DNA of 64,000 bases from Zhengitettix transpicula (GCA_037074705.1 CM073595.1:27371501-27435500), one strand, 5' to 3'; shown: positions 1 to 12,373, counted from the first letter of the stretch. The notes: generated by a model not told the origin, from the letters alone. Numbers and translations are program-made.

Positions 1-663
1 AGCTTCTTTGCTCATTTTAGAGATGGTCTATAACGACAACAAGAGCAACCAGGACTTTTCTCTCTGATATTCCATCCACCTACTTCTATTGTTTCAGATA
101 TGTAGGAATGAATCCACGTTTCATTAAACGCAATGAAACGTCCGAAAACTCACATGAATTGCGTATAACACTATGCAATTGACAAGTGATCAATCGAGTG
201 CGTTTCTCGTCAACGGTTAACAAACGCGGCAGCCATCGTGTGGACAGTTTTTTCATACCTGAATGTCATCATGCAAAACGTTGCAGACACAATCCACCCG
301 TTATCTTTGAAACATCAGCAAGATTTTTCAATACTGCATTATGGATTGCTATGTCGTCCTGAACGATCAGAAAATGGTGCTTCGTACATGTTTGAATTCA
401 GCTTCACATTTCTTTGTCATTTAATATTGAATCTCCTCTTTTATAGCTGACAGGGTTAAACAATTTTTTTATAGCTGCCTAATAATACATTTTATTCGAT
501 TTTCACGCAACATCTACACACGTTAACTTCTCTTGATTGCAAAAATCAAGCGGTACAAACGTATAATACGTCATACAGAAGACCAATTATGACCGGGATT
601 TTACTTAGTGTTTCTTACTAGCGCCACCTCTGAGTCAGCCGAAAACTTTTCGAACAACCCTCG
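1..663 (-). pseudogene. mariner transposase relic, 3' part outside the window
   Basis: On the minus strand the DNA at about 189-260 reads KKLSTRWLPRLLTVDEKRTR, the linker between the helix-turn-helix region and the catalytic core of mariner transposases. At about 79-142 it reads RFIAFNETWIHSYISETIE, matching the block around the second catalytic Asp (usually VDETWIH). The Asp is replaced by Asn here. Several stops and frameshifts separate the blocks, so the copy is dead. The N-terminal side lies to the right and ends at an inverted-repeat-like terminus at 628-663. The C-terminal part runs off the left edge of the window. The residues are seen directly; the family assignment rests on known mariner motifs. 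Confidence 0.88.
628..663 (-). repeat. mariner terminal inverted repeat (one end)
   Basis: The minus strand begins GAGGGTTGTTCGAAAAGTTT, a typical mariner TIR, directly next to a TA dinucleotide at 664-665, the target these elements duplicate. The partner TIR lies outside the window. Confidence 0.75.
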
Positions 664-665
664 TA

Positions 666-1847
666 TCACTAGTTTCCATAATTTTTCTGAGATGTACAAT
701 TCACTTAATTTGAAGTTGAATTAGTCTCATTGAAGCACACATCAGGCCAATAATAATTATTTTCCACCAAATATAACTTTGTTATCGTAGGTTTACGTTT
801 TACAGGGGATAGCGCGAGAACCTCAACAAAATAAATTTATTTTACTTAACATTACTTTCAATACAGTACCAAATAATTAGCATCAGGTACTCGTTTAAAA
901 TTTGGTAGCTTCTCGTTTCCACACTTGGGAGTTTCTGTTTTAAAAGCCCAGCAGATCGGCGGAAAAACTGATCTATGTATAAATGTGGCGTTATTGCTAG
1001 TCCAGAAAAATGGAGACAAAATGGGATATAGCCATTACATGAACTCAATAATACGAAGGAGTGATTCCGACAACACGATATTCGCGATAAGCGGACATTT
1101 TTCCTTTTTAAAAAAATCATAAAGACCGGCTATAAAGTATATGTGCCATTTTCGCTTTTAAATTTCTTCAAAAAATTGTATACAAATAAGTTTAGCAATA
1201 CTATTTGTTGTCCAAATTATCAGTATGCGTAACGTGGAAGATGAAGTCGAGGCTCCAAGCACGGAACTTGTGGCCGTTAAAGAGAAAAAAAAATGGACAC
1301 GTTAGTTGGAATTCCGTGAAGAACGGAGACAAACCACGTGGACGAGGGCGATACAAACACTGGAATAGATTTATTTTTTACCGTTCGTCGAATGAGACTA
1401 TATTTACAAGAATGCAGATAAAGAGATACAAATAATTGTAAAGAATAAGACAAAAATAATATAAAAATATTTTACTCAGGTATATACGAATTTTTTTTAA
1501 AAAAAAAAGTGTCACGCAACCAGTGACAAACGTAAGAATCCTCAGTAATGCGGAAAAAAATTCCTTATTCACTTCTGAAAATCTTCAGCCGATCTTCCGT
1601 CATTTCTAGCAAATAAAAATGTCGAAAACGGAAGAAAATAATAATACTATCTGCAAGATGATGTCGAAGAGAGGCGAAACAATAATTAAGTATTCATGTA
1701 GCAAGTATTTGGCGACCGCGAAATATTGCGTCTTACGTTACACTGTACTTGGAAAATACATGTTTTCTATTGATCATCTCCCTACGATTATTCCGAATTT
1801 TTTTAGACAATCGAATGCAATAATTTTTAACTATTAAACTAGTTTAG
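666..1847. other. AT-rich gene-free stretch
   Basis: Only short, low-complexity open frames are present. No protein motif, RNA gene or repeat was recognised. Confidence 0.5.
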
Positions 1848-2387
1848 GTTCTACGACTCCCGGGTTTCAATCATGAATGAAAAATTGTGTGTGAATAAAA
1901 ATTTTTCAAGATGGGTGCCGCGTTTTCTCACATTGTGCAATCATGGCTAGGTTGGCGGTCCTTCATCGCAATCCCCACGTGTTTTCTGAGTCAATTCATA
2001 GCTGTAGATGAAACAAGGATCCACCGAAGTCCAAAATTCGTAGCAAAAACTAGCACATAAGTACATAAGTACTGAAAAACAATAAAAAACACGTTATTTT
2101 GAATTTCATCATTTATAAATTTACCTAGCGTTTTTCTATTCGCCGCCGAAAAAGTATTTTCGAAGGTCCTCAGAATAGGTGCTTGTTTTTGCTACGAATT
2201 TTGGACTTCGGTGGATCCTTGTTTCATCTACAACTATGAAATGACTCAGAAATCACGTGGGGATTGCGATGAAGGACCGCCAACCTAGCCATGATTGCAC
2301 AGTGTGAGAAAACGCGGCACCCATCTTGAAAAATTTTTATTCGCACACAATTTTTCATTCATAATTGAAACCCGGGAGTCGTAGAAC
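1848..2387. mobile_element. 540 bp foldback element
   Basis: Two near-identical arms of 209 bp (1848-2056 and 2179-2387) face each other across a ~122 bp AT-rich spacer. The outer ends read GTTCTACGACTCCCGGG and its reverse complement. There is no coding capacity. This is the layout of a foldback or MITE-type nonautonomous DNA element. No clear target-site duplication is visible at the ends, so the superfamily is open. The high arm identity suggests a young insertion or arm conversion. Confidence 0.85.
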
Positions 2388-4300
2388 TTTCGTGTGCAAA
2401 GAGCGCATCTCACAACACCACATCGTGGGTTTAGACGATCATGTTGAACACTTGCGGATGCCCCACCTCGTTCACAATTATAAACGGTTTTAAATGCTGG
2501 AAATGTTTATAACTGCCACTAACTTTGTTTCTTCCGTTATTTGAATTTAACGCAACTCCATATTGAAAATTAAGACCACGCAGTGGACAGGATTTAAAAA
2601 TGTATAAGAGTGTAATGAAAGAAATAAACTTGCTTCGCTAATGCCAGCGCCATCTCTTAGATTTCGTATGTATTAAGCTAATATGTGTTGTGATATAAAG
2701 AAGATTCAGACTGAATTTAAGTGAACTAAAGAGGTGAATATGTGTAGGAAAATTTTATACTTGAATGAAACTGATGTCAGTCTGTTTCTTAAATAAAGAC
2801 GTGGCTGTCAACAATATTTGAAAGTATTTTATTGTTTTATCGTATTGACTAGTTTTTATTCGATCAAACGCCGAAATTGTGAGCTATGAATCACATCTAT
2901 TTCCAGATTACAGAAGTGTTTGACATTAAAACTAATATCTTTTATTGCATTAAGGGGCAGTGCAGTTTAAACGGGTTACTTTGTAGTGTCAGGGTGGAAA
3001 AGAGAAAGCCAAGCGCAGTGTTTTCAAGCGATGTGTTTAAATGTTGACATTTGAAGTTTAAGATGATAGCCGCCATGCATCGGAGGGGAAATGGTTTGTA
3101 TCAAACTGTATGACAGGCGCGGAGATAGTTCAACGACCTGGCTGGAGCTTCTCCTTTTCCCGGAAGTGCGTGCACCATCTGGCGGCCTGGACCTCAAACC
3201 TCCAAAACGTTCATGTTTCCTTCAAATTACCCTACAGCAATACCTGCCTAGCCGAACCACGAATGTTTTCAAAGGAAAACTCGCCAAATTAATCTCCGTT
3301 GTAGGACTTCAGTTGTAATATAAAGAAAAAAGAATTTATCTTCAGTTGGAAAACTCGACCAATGGAGCAGAAGATACGTCGAATTCTTGTTTTGCGATCT
3401 TAAGGTGAGCAATCAGGTGAAGTGGTTTTTTTTCTTGAGGAGGTATTTGACTTTTTTGTGTACTTATTTAATAATACACATTTTTTTTCTTTTGATTTGG
3501 ATGGTATCTGAAAGCGCGTCAGTACAAATTTCCTCAACAAGCAGGTTGTTAAACTTATTGTTCTATTTACTGTGACGGTGATGTTAGTTTTACTTATTTG
3601 AGAACTTAAATTTTAATATGATTCATGTTGACCTTAGTCCGTTTATGACTGTTTAAAATATGATCAAAGTATGGAGTGGAAATGTTCGGTCAAGCAAAAA
3701 CATAACGAGGCTGCTGTTATAATTTAGAACCTATTTCCGTGTTGTGTTACGCGGTCGCGAGCTGCAATTGGACATATTGACTCAGTTCTAGTAGGTGAGT
3801 AGTTGACTATAGTCCTGTTTTTACGCTACGCCGGAAAATGTGTATGAAAAGTGATCAGCTTGTTAACACGTATTTTTATCGTGGATCTGAAAACGTCGGA
3901 CACCAAGCGGAAATATTGTTGTGTACACAAGCGAGATAAATTAATTGGGGTTATGCATTGTAAATTTTTTTACGAAAGAAAATAACATGAGAATTTAATA
4001 TTCTCGCTTTTCAGGTACTCACAGAAACGAAAACAACCGCACCGCGGAATCCCTTTGTGCGGATTAAAATATTTTGACTAATCTTTGGCCACATGATTTT
4101 AGCACTGGATCTCACCAAATTGCAAGTGGTTAAATGATAGGAATCTGTGGGCTATACATCCATTCATTATCTATGATTCAATCTCCATATTATAAGGATT
4201 TGCCAAGAATTACACAGAAATTTAATAGCGCAAGAAACTCGGCTTCGAGAAAACAGCGAACACGTAGTAATAATTGATCTATAGCATTTGAAACAGAAGA
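2388..4300. other. Gene-free stretch with mixed composition
   Basis: Nothing was recognised. About 2950-3330 is richer in GC than its surroundings and has overlapping short open frames (around 3091-3318) with no familiar motif. Confidence 0.45.
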
Positions 4301-4532
4301 CGAAAGGTGCATTCTGCAGTATTTGAGTGATGAGACATGCTGGTCTCTGATCAGGTTCTCAAACAATCACCGGGATCCATTCCATTCGCATGAAATTATA
4401 TACATACGTTATATGAATACGAGAACTAATGGGTAGCTAATAAATTTAACGCTCATTATCAACATAAGAGACTAGTACGAAAGGTGCATTCTGACGTATT
4501 TGAGTGATGAGACAAGCTGGTCTCTGATCAGG
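4301..4532 (+). repeat. 55 bp direct repeat pair
   Basis: 4301-4355 and 4478-4532 share about 93% identity over 55 bp, starting CGAAAGGTGCATTCTG and ending GGTCTCTGATCAGG. The spacing is 177 bp. Function unknown; it may be an internal duplication of an old repeat. Confidence 0.85.
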
Positions 4533-6118
4533 AACTTCGATGTTAAACTGGTCGGTTGTAGACATGATGGAAGTAGCGTCAAGAAGAAAGGAACAAGCTG
4601 ATGGGGAAGACTATAAATGATTGATTCGTAAGAAGGAGACGTAGGTTTTGGATGTAGTAGAACATAAATGATGAAGGAACCATCTCCTCAATTGGTTTTT
4701 ACCAAATTATAAGTGGCAGAGATACCGTCTATTTGATCGTTGGTGTAGGGCCATGAAGCATGTAACTAATTTTACAGTAGTTATGAAAATAAGAAGAACG
4801 GGGGTATCAGAACCCACTCAAGTAATCTGAATCTCAGAACAGTCATTTCCTTCTTCATGCAAAATACACGATGAAACATAGTTTTGAATTATGGTGAGAA
4901 GCACTAGGCATGAGTTTTTGGAAACACTTGTTATCATATTCTTCAGAAATAATATCCTGAGCGTAAAGCTACGAAGAACTACTTTACCTCGCGGGGGACC
5001 ATCAGCGTTCAGAAATCAAATTGAGACAGTCATTCCTTCCTTCCTGAATAGGTGTAAATCTGATCGGAAGAAATTATCTGCAACAATTTTTAAATTCCTC
5101 TGACCGTACCAAGGATATTATTATTACGTCTAAATTCCAAAGAAGCTGTAAAAGAAGATGCCAGCATAAACATTTGGAGAAAAATATTATTTATCGCTCA
5201 CATTTCTATGTTAAAATATGATTCGTTTTAGTAAAGACGAAGCAGATAAATTTCTTGGAAATACCTCCAAAAATTAATTTCATTTCAGACGTTCTTTCCT
5301 TCTTAACAGGTTATTAACGTTGTGAGGAGAGGCGCGAAATGTGGACGCAGATATTTATTTATCGCAAAAGATAAATGTGTTTTTTTTCTTCTTAAATTAC
5401 ATGTTCCTCTGCATTCCATTTCTGTTCAAAAGATCGAGTCGTGTTTAGTCGGTTTGATTTTATTTCTCATAGTCTTCATGACTAATGCGTGAATCTCGGT
5501 GGTATTTATTCAATCATTTGTAAATCCCTGGTCGTGGCTGTAAGTAACTCATCAACCTGTCAGTAAAATGTTGTTCGATGAGTTAATAGTATACATTAGA
5601 ACAACTTAAATAGTCAATTACGCCTAATATGGAGTCGGTACCCTCATGGCTGCTACCTGCGGTCTAACGAGATGCCCTTATTATATAACGAATTCAGATT
5701 TCTGAATCAGATAGTTTACTCAAATATAAAACTCTCTTATTGTCCGACTCTGAACGACAATTTGCAGACGTAATTTGCAATATCACACGACAGAGAATGC
5801 TCTGGATTCTGGAACTTACCGTGAAATATGATTACACATATGAACTACAGAATTTATTAATCATAAAATATATACTACCATGAGATCGCGTATTTACAAA
5901 TAAATCCCACGGTAAAAGTAAATATATTTAGAAAATAAGATGTTTATCATACAATACGAATCACAGTTGTACGCTTTATGTATAAAATAAAATATAATTA
6001 ACATTTATATACACATAAAATATTGTCAAGCACTTCACAGTGCTTCAAATCAAAACCCGAGCAAAAATAACATTTACAAAACTTTTTGCGTCGTTCGACC
6101 AAGTGAATTACAAATAAT
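4533..6118. other. AT-rich gene-free stretch
   Basis: No coding signature or RNA gene was recognised. Confidence 0.45.
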
Positions 6119-6590
6119 GTTTTTTTTTAATATTATAATTATCAGCAATCAGATTACATTTTAATCTATAAGCTAATGTGGTAGCTTTGACATGTTATTT
6201 ACATATTATACATTATGGCATGATGAGATCCCCTCCAGCGAAGAGAACTTCTAAATCTTGTCTAGAGATGTGCTGGCCATTTATTTTTCAGTCTTCTAGT
6301 TACATTATTCTCTAGTAGTGGTTGTAATAATTGATTGTAATGTGATTTAAGCTTTTCGTGATGACTAACACTCTTTTCATGGGCAGTTTCCATAACACTT
6401 GGTATTTTTATGTCATTGTGTATTTGTTCATTTGTTATGTACCAGGCGGTGTTAACGATGGCTCTTAATATTTTAGACTGGCATCTTTGGATTATTGCAG
6501 TATTTGACTTACTGGCACTTCCCCATAATTCTATCCCGTAGCTCCATATTGGTGTAATTATGGTTTTATATAGTAGTAGTTTATTTTCAA

Positions 6591-7191
6591 CTAGCTGGGT
6601 GCCCGGCGTTGCTCGTGTACTTATTTATATAAACTCGAAAAAGTAGTTAATTGAATACTTAAATATATTCCCTGAGTATTTCAGGATATAATTGTTAATT
6701 GTCACTCAGTCTTCATACATTACGAAATATTACATTGATGAAATTGTTAGCTAGACTCACAACTAATATAGCGCGAAAATTAACTTACATTTTCCGCAAG
6801 GATGGTAAAGTAATTCATATTCTTCTTTATTACCATTCGATGGAGTATTACTGAAGAAAATATTTCTGCTTTATTTCATTCCTAATAAAGGTAATATTTC
6901 CTTTGTTCGTTGCGTAGTAACGTCTTTCTCTCGCGTGACGTCATTGTCTCTTGGCGCGCAGTAATTTAATATTCAATGATCACGGTTTTTAATTATAATT
7001 CTTTCCACATGTATGCTAGGCGTTTGTCACCCCCACAGTACCGGTTCTCGATTTTGGCAGAACACGTATACCAATTTTTGTTGCATTCTGTCCACGCGAT
7101 AAAATTTGTATAAAGAACAACGTAAATACATACATACATACATACATACATACATACGTACAAATATACATCCTTTTTTTTATTATATAGA
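6591..7191 (-). mobile_element. Helitron-like element, family A (601 bp, nonautonomous)
   Basis: On the minus strand it starts TCTATATAATAAAAAAAAGG and ends GCACCCAGCTAG. It is flanked by A on the 5' side and T on the 3' side, with no target-site duplication. Those are the hallmarks of Helitron insertion (5'-TC, 3'-CTRR, A^T target). Related copies sit at 23016-23902 and 45560-46138. It has no Rep/helicase coding capacity. I did not see a strong 3' hairpin, which weakens strict Helitron assignment, so Helitron-like is the safer name. The jockey reading frame restored across it is an independent check on both ends. Confidence 0.85.
7126..7157. repeat. (ATAC)n microsatellite
   Basis: About eight ATAC units lie inside the HLE. 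The sister copies at 23.0 and 45.6 kb carry shorter tracts at the same place, so the tract expanded in situ. Confidence 0.95.
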
Positions 7192-7489
7192 TGGAGAGGT
7201 GTGATATAATGTAACTAACAAAATTACATTCGTTCTACTTAAGGACTAAATGAATTATTATCTGTACTGTTACTTTCACATAGCCATAAACAATTAAATA
7301 TTATTTTAAAACATAATTTTATTCTTACAGAACCACTACCTAATATTAGTTGAATTCGGCGAAAATTATTCATCATTACAAATTCTCCAAAACGACTTCA
7401 GAAATTTTATTATTCAAACAGCGCCTGTGGAAAGAAAGTAGAAATAGATGCATGTATGCGATTAGTGCTCTGCCGAGGAAACACTACAT

Positions 7490-8745
7490 CTTATAAATAA
7501 AAATGAGTGTATGTGTGTGTGTGTATGTATGTATGTTCCGCATACAAATCCACACCCGTGGAGCAAATTTAACAAAATTTCGTACACGTGTTCTTTTTCG
7601 ACCAGGAGACGGTCACTGTCGGGGTGAGACACATCTACAACCCCTAGGAGCGGGTGTATATATGTTCTCCGTGTTTAATTTCAACCCCTTTCGGGATTTG
7701 GAGGGTAGCTCCCCTTAGGGGTTGGGGTGAATTCTCATTACATAAAAATATCGCAAAAGCAATCGAATTTGGAGTCTATTCCAGGGTTATGGATGTCACT
7801 GACTTTGATATGGCATTCAATTGGCCGTTTAATTCCCCGGGGCGGGAATGAACGGGATGGAATTTCTGAAAAATGTTAAATCGTCGATATTAGCGTGGAA
7901 TAAATAAATGCTAGGGCAATTGGCGTTGATAGTATTTCTATCGATGTTGTTTGTAAAATTTCATACGATAATAAGACAACCGATATTTAATTCTGATAAA
8001 TATTTTAAGCTGGCAAAGAAATTGGTAGTATTTTTACCGATTTTATTTAAGTATAATTGTATCCCCTTACAGTATGGGAAAGGAGCACCCTTAGGGTGAG
8101 GGTGGACTGCGTTAGAAGGAAATAACGCGAATACAACCGAGATTGGAGTCAAAACCAGGGTTATCGATGTCGCTGAGTTTAATTATGATATTTAATTGAT
8201 CATTTAACCCTCAGGAGCGGGGATAGTTCAGCGGTGGAAATTTTGAAACAAGAAATCACAGTGGTTACTAACGCACAATAAATATTTACAAGGGTTAATT
8301 AGATTGATAGTACTTCGAACGATGTTGTGTGTGTAAAATTTCCACCTTTATCGGCAGAAGAGGGGAACACGCTTAGGGGTGGTGGTGGAAATATTCAAAC
8401 GTGATAAAACAGCCGATATTTGAGTCGGATAAATATTTTTAGGGGTAAAAGAGATTGATAAAGTTTGTAGAAATGTTATCTGAGTATAATATCAACCCCT
8501 TACAGCATAGTAAAGGAGCACCCTTAGGGATAGGGGAGGGATCCTTTACAAGAAAATTACACGAATTAACCCAAGTTTGGAGCCAAAACCAAGGTTATAT
8601 ATGCCACTGAGTTTAATAATAACAACATTCAACTTAGAATTTAACCCCCAGGGGCGGGGGTGGACGATGTGGTAATTTTGGAACCTGCAAACACGGCAGA
8701 TATTTGCGTTGAATAAATATTTTTCATGGTTAATTATAGTGATTG
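7490..8745 (+). mobile_element. Helitron-like element, family B, with expanded core
   Basis: The 5' part (about 7490-7600) has the arthropod HLE plan: TA-rich start, GT-rich tract, TTCCGCATACAAATCCACAC, then GTGGAGCAAATTTAACAAAA. The same head occurs on the minus strand at about 41.6 kb and 56.5 kb. The body is made of three copies of a 375-435 bp unit, where the 56.1 kb copy has only one. The exact 3' end was not located. Short open frames inside are repeat noise. Confidence 0.7.
7684..8680 (+). repeat. Tandem repeat, three units of ~375-435 bp
   Basis: Landmark 1 is a GGGTAGCTCCCCTTAGGGGT-like block at about 7684, 8064 and 8495. Landmark 2 is a GGTTATNGATGTCRCTGA-like block at about 7783, 8157 and 8591. 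The spacings are 374-380 and 431-434 bp. The units are well diverged, so the expansion is old. Confidence 0.85.
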
Positions 8746-9435
8746 TATTTTTAATCATTAATTATTTAACTGCATTTTTATGAGTTATCTTTTTCTTTGT
8801 TCTGGAACTGTTTCTTGAGCTTCAATAAATACACTGCGAATGGTATTAGTGCGAAAGCAACCAGTAGCGATTCTTAGTGATTAGTTGTGTTGTTTACATA
8901 TTTTTAGTTAGCACTGGCACCTTACCTTTTATATAGCCATTGATGGAAACAACCGATCACTTTCGAGTTTATTAAAATACATTATCTTTACATACTGCAA
9001 ACTCACATATTTCATTACACTTAATTTCCATAATTTTCTTTCTTAGAAAGAAAATCCAATCTACTGACAATTTTAAGTACTTCAAGGAACAAAAATAATT
9101 GATTGATTTATAAACAATATTACATTACATTAAAAATTTCGGTATATACTGTCCCGAAAATATCAACCAAATTTCCTTTAATAAAATTGTCATATTCATT
9201 AAATAGGATTTCCTTTAAAGTGTTGCTTTTCAAAGATGCAAAACTTCAACATCTTTTTCCTATCTTATATGTGCAAAAATGTTTAAGAATTTCAGCATGT
9301 ACTGTCCCGGCTTTCTTAACCTCATTTCCTTTCAAACATTTTCCATATTCAGAACGTTATATAAAAATATATATTCTCACTATGAGACAACTATTAATAA
9401 ATAAACATCAGTCAATTTTAAGTCGGAAAAAAAGA
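8746..9435. other. AT-rich stretch with degenerate repeats
   Basis: 9180-9360 contains two diverged copies of a block also seen near 10870-10945 (CATATTC...AAAACTTCAACAT). This links it to the array that follows. A 118-codon open frame at 9103-9459 is low-complexity and lies in this repeat DNA, so it is not called a gene. Confidence 0.5.
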
Positions 9436-9641
9436 AAATTAACAACGTTTCATCGCTGAATTTACGACCTTATCAGGTTCAAGTTTTAAAAATATTTTGA
9501 TGGACAGGTCTTTCTATGCAGACTGCCGTTTAAAAATATTTCGAAAACGGCAGTCTGCATAGAAAGACCCGTCCATCAAAATATTTTTAAAACTTGAACC
9601 TGATGATGCCGCAAATTAAGTGATGGAACGTCGTTAATTTC
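9436..9641. repeat. Long near-perfect hairpin
   Basis: Inner arms 9472-9531 and 9545-9604 are complementary over 60 bp with one mismatch, around a 13 nt loop. The pairing continues outward with lower identity to about 9436 and 9641. Each outer arm ends in a GATG(A/G)AACGTYG-type block preceded by a CTGATG/TTATCAGG block, the diverged hammerhead-like motif described elsewhere. The hairpin marks the head of the tandem array at 9596-10920. Confidence 0.9.
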
Positions 9642-10920
9642 CATTTTTTTTCTGACAAAATTGTTTGATGTTTAATTATTTTTAATAATGAAAATGTAGC
9701 CAAATATTGACAAAATAAGTGATAAAATACATATTTTTGTTATTAATTTTCAATCAGACGTAACTTTTTTATATTTTTTATTTTACATATTCCTTAAATG
9801 AGATTTTTTAAAAAATATTGGTAGTAAGAAGGAAAACGTACTAATTAAACTTACTGTTAAAAAATATTTCGGCAATGGCAGTCACCATAGAAAGACCTTT
9901 CCATCAAATTATTTTTAAAACTTGAACCTGATGACGTAAAAATTGACTGATGTTTATTTATTTATAATAATAAAAAATGTAGCCAAATACAGACAAAATA
10001 AGTGATAATGTACACGTTTATATTTTATTAATTTTCAATTAGACGTAATTTTTTTCATTTTATTTGTTTATTTTCCCTATTCCTTAAATGAGATTTTTTT
10101 AAAATATTTCTTCTCAGGAAGCAAAACGTACTGTTTAAACGTAGTTTAAAAATATTTCGGCAACGGCAACGGCATAAAAATATTTCTAAAATATGAACCT
10201 GATGACGTAAAATTGGCAGATGTTTATTTACTTATAATAATAAAAAATGTAGCCAAATACAGACAAAATAAGTGATCATGTGCACGTTTATATTTTTGTT
10301 ATTAATTTCAAAAGGGACGTAATTGTTTTCATTTTATTTATTTATTTTCCATATTCCTTAAATGAGATTTTTTAAAATATTTCTTCTCAGGAAGCAAAAC
10401 GTACTGTTTAAACTTACAGTTTAAAAATATTTCGGCAACGGCAGTTAGCAAAATATTTATAAATCATGAACCTGATGCAAATTAAGTGATGAAACGTTGT
10501 TAATTTTTTTTCTTCATTGGCAGATGTTTCTTTATTTATAATAATAAAAAATGTATTGTTATTAATTTTCAATTAGAGGTAAATTTTTTCATTCAGTTTA
10601 TTTATTTTCCATATTCCTTAAATGAGATTTTTTTAAATATTTCTTCTCAGGAAGCAAAACGTACTGTTTAAACTTACAGTTTAAAAATATTTCGGTAACG
10701 GCAGTTAGCAAAATATTTATAAATCATGAACCTGATGCAAATTAAGTGATGAAACGTTGTTAATTTTTTCTTCATTGGCAGATGTTTCTTTATTTATAAT
10801 AATAAAAAATGTATTGTTATTAATTTTCAATTAGAGGTAAATTTTTTCATTCAGTTTATTTATTTTTCATATTCCTTAAATGAGATTTCTTTGAAAATAT
10901 TGCTTTTCAGTAATGAAAAC
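9596..10920 (+). repeat. Tandem array, five units of 260-330 bp
   Basis: The GAACCTGATG landmark occurs at 9596, 9924, 10195, 10468 and 10728, giving periods of 328, 271, 273 and 260 bp. The last two units are almost identical, which suggests a recent duplication. The unit contains TAAAAATATTTCGGCAACGG, the GAACCTGATG block and, in three units, GTGATGRAACGTYGTTAAT. It is AT-rich and noncoding. Confidence 0.93.
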
Positions 10921-11924
10921 TTCAACATTAATTTCCAATCTGCCATGTGTATTTTTTAAAACGTTTTGGTTGCTATTCATCGACAAATAGGCACTGAAAA
11001 TTGTTGGTGAATTGAGTGTCCTAATCGCCACACGGCCTCTATGGACCTTTTTCCTTGAAAAAAATACCAGAACGATGTCCCACTTTCGGTTTTTCAAGCG
11101 AGTTGGAATCGTCTGGCCGAGATTTTCCAGAATTGTGTGACAATAGGAATTCTGAAAGGAGCAAATACCAGCCTCAATAGATTGATCATTTTGTGATCGT
11201 TTTGAATGAAAGTGATCTGTTAATTGACGCCGGATGCCAAGCAAGATTTGAGCCGCGGCTGCAACTGTGCGGTCGTTAAAATGGAAGGGTCCCCTTTATG
11301 AGGCCCGAATGAATGAAGCGCATTCATGTTTGTATTAAAACGCAGACACATATGGCGGGTAATACGATAAGAGAAGGAAATATGCTTGAATGTAATGAGG
11401 GAACAGATTTTTTTCCCCCCTGGCGTAGCTCTCCGCGCGTATTACACTGTAAAGCTAATTCTAAGACAAACAGCTTCGTTGTTCGTGGCTCCGTAAGTAT
11501 CTGCACAATATAAATAAAATCACAGATCCGCCTTAGCCGCTGCTACTGGAGCGTCCAGTCGTTTCCTCCGATGTCAAATCTGTATTCACCTGACGACTAG
11601 AGTCTTCGCAAGGGCATCTCTTCTTGTACTATGCGAATCAGTAGTTTTCATGCGAACAATTAATCCTCCTAAGGGTACTTCGAAAAGCGATTTCATTACG
11701 AGAACTGATTTTACGGCTCTTTGAAATCTAAACTTCCCAGCTTACGAGACGTTTCAGGCAAATCTTTGGAATATTCAGATCCTTCTAGCAACTACTCTCG
11801 GTAAATTCAATTAGCAGATGAATTTCCCTTTTTTATAAAATTTAGTGGTTCCTTGATTCTACAATAACTTTGAAATGCTAGTCTTCCGATGATGTTTAAG
11901 CAGTGCTAAGCAGTCGTCTTCCGC
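10921..11924. other. Gene-free stretch, partly higher GC
   Basis: A minus-strand open frame of 122 codons (10876-11244) and two opposed frames at 11313-11513 carry no motif I recognise. The first overlaps the end of the tandem array. I call no gene here. Confidence 0.45.
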
Positions 11925-12373
11925 CTAACTCAAAGTTGTTTTAATCAAATTTGACTCGATTCATAAGTTTTTATCATATAATGATTGTAGCACATTTCTC
12001 CTTTCTCCGAAATATACATATTTATAAATCACAATATAAGAATTACCTCTCATAAGGTATTGCGTTTCTCTAAATCCCCTAATGTACAGCTAATATTGTT
12101 GACTGTATTACTTCACGGAGGATTTTTTTACGTCTTTTACGGGACGAAGAACTTAAGGCTCTTAACGCACTGGGAGAATTATGGACAATTTTTAAGCTAC
12201 TAACAGTAATTTTTATATTTGTTATCGAATGTATTTAAGCTTCTCTAAGGCACAGGTGGAGGTTGTGACGAAATAATATTCCCTTGGCATACATTCTTTA
12301 ATTATTCAGTAATAGTATATTTAAGTACTTCAACGGGTCTAGATTATTAAATACCAGAGCAACGCCGGGCACG
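11925..12373 (+). repeat. HLE-array unit 0 (3' part only)
   Basis: This matches 18150-18606 closely: AAATTTGACTCGATTCATAA, a short minisatellite stretch, the TCTCTAAGGCACAGGTGGAG block, then the GCAACGCCGGGC-type 3' end (12361-12373, ending in CTAG). It is the first recognisable piece of the large array. Confidence 0.8.

Larger units (their letters stand above)
6119..7235 (-). pseudogene. 5'-truncated jockey-clade LINE, RT C-terminus, split by an HLE
   Basis: On the minus strand 6266-6590 reads NKLLLYKTIITPIWSYGIEL, WGSASKSN, QRCQSKILRAIVNTAWYITN and ends RRLKNKWPAHL then a stop. This is the thumb and C-terminal tail of jockey-type reverse transcriptase. A 3' UTR of about 150 bp runs to an A-tail, seen as a T-run at 6120-6128 on the plus strand. 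The coding frame stops abruptly at the HLE end (6590) and resumes, in frame, at 7192 with residues SHLSIE that belong just before ENKLLLYK. The HLE at 6591-7191 therefore inserted into this LINE. Upstream of ~7235 the similarity is lost, so the copy is 5' truncated. No intact RT catalytic domain is present. Confidence 0.88.

Noticed and set aside
1..663. Functional mariner transposase
   Set aside because: Stops, frameshifts and loss of the catalytic Asp in the DETW block.
9103..9459. 118-codon plus-strand open frame
   Set aside because: AT-rich, low-complexity, and composed of the same degenerate blocks as the neighbouring tandem repeat; no domain.
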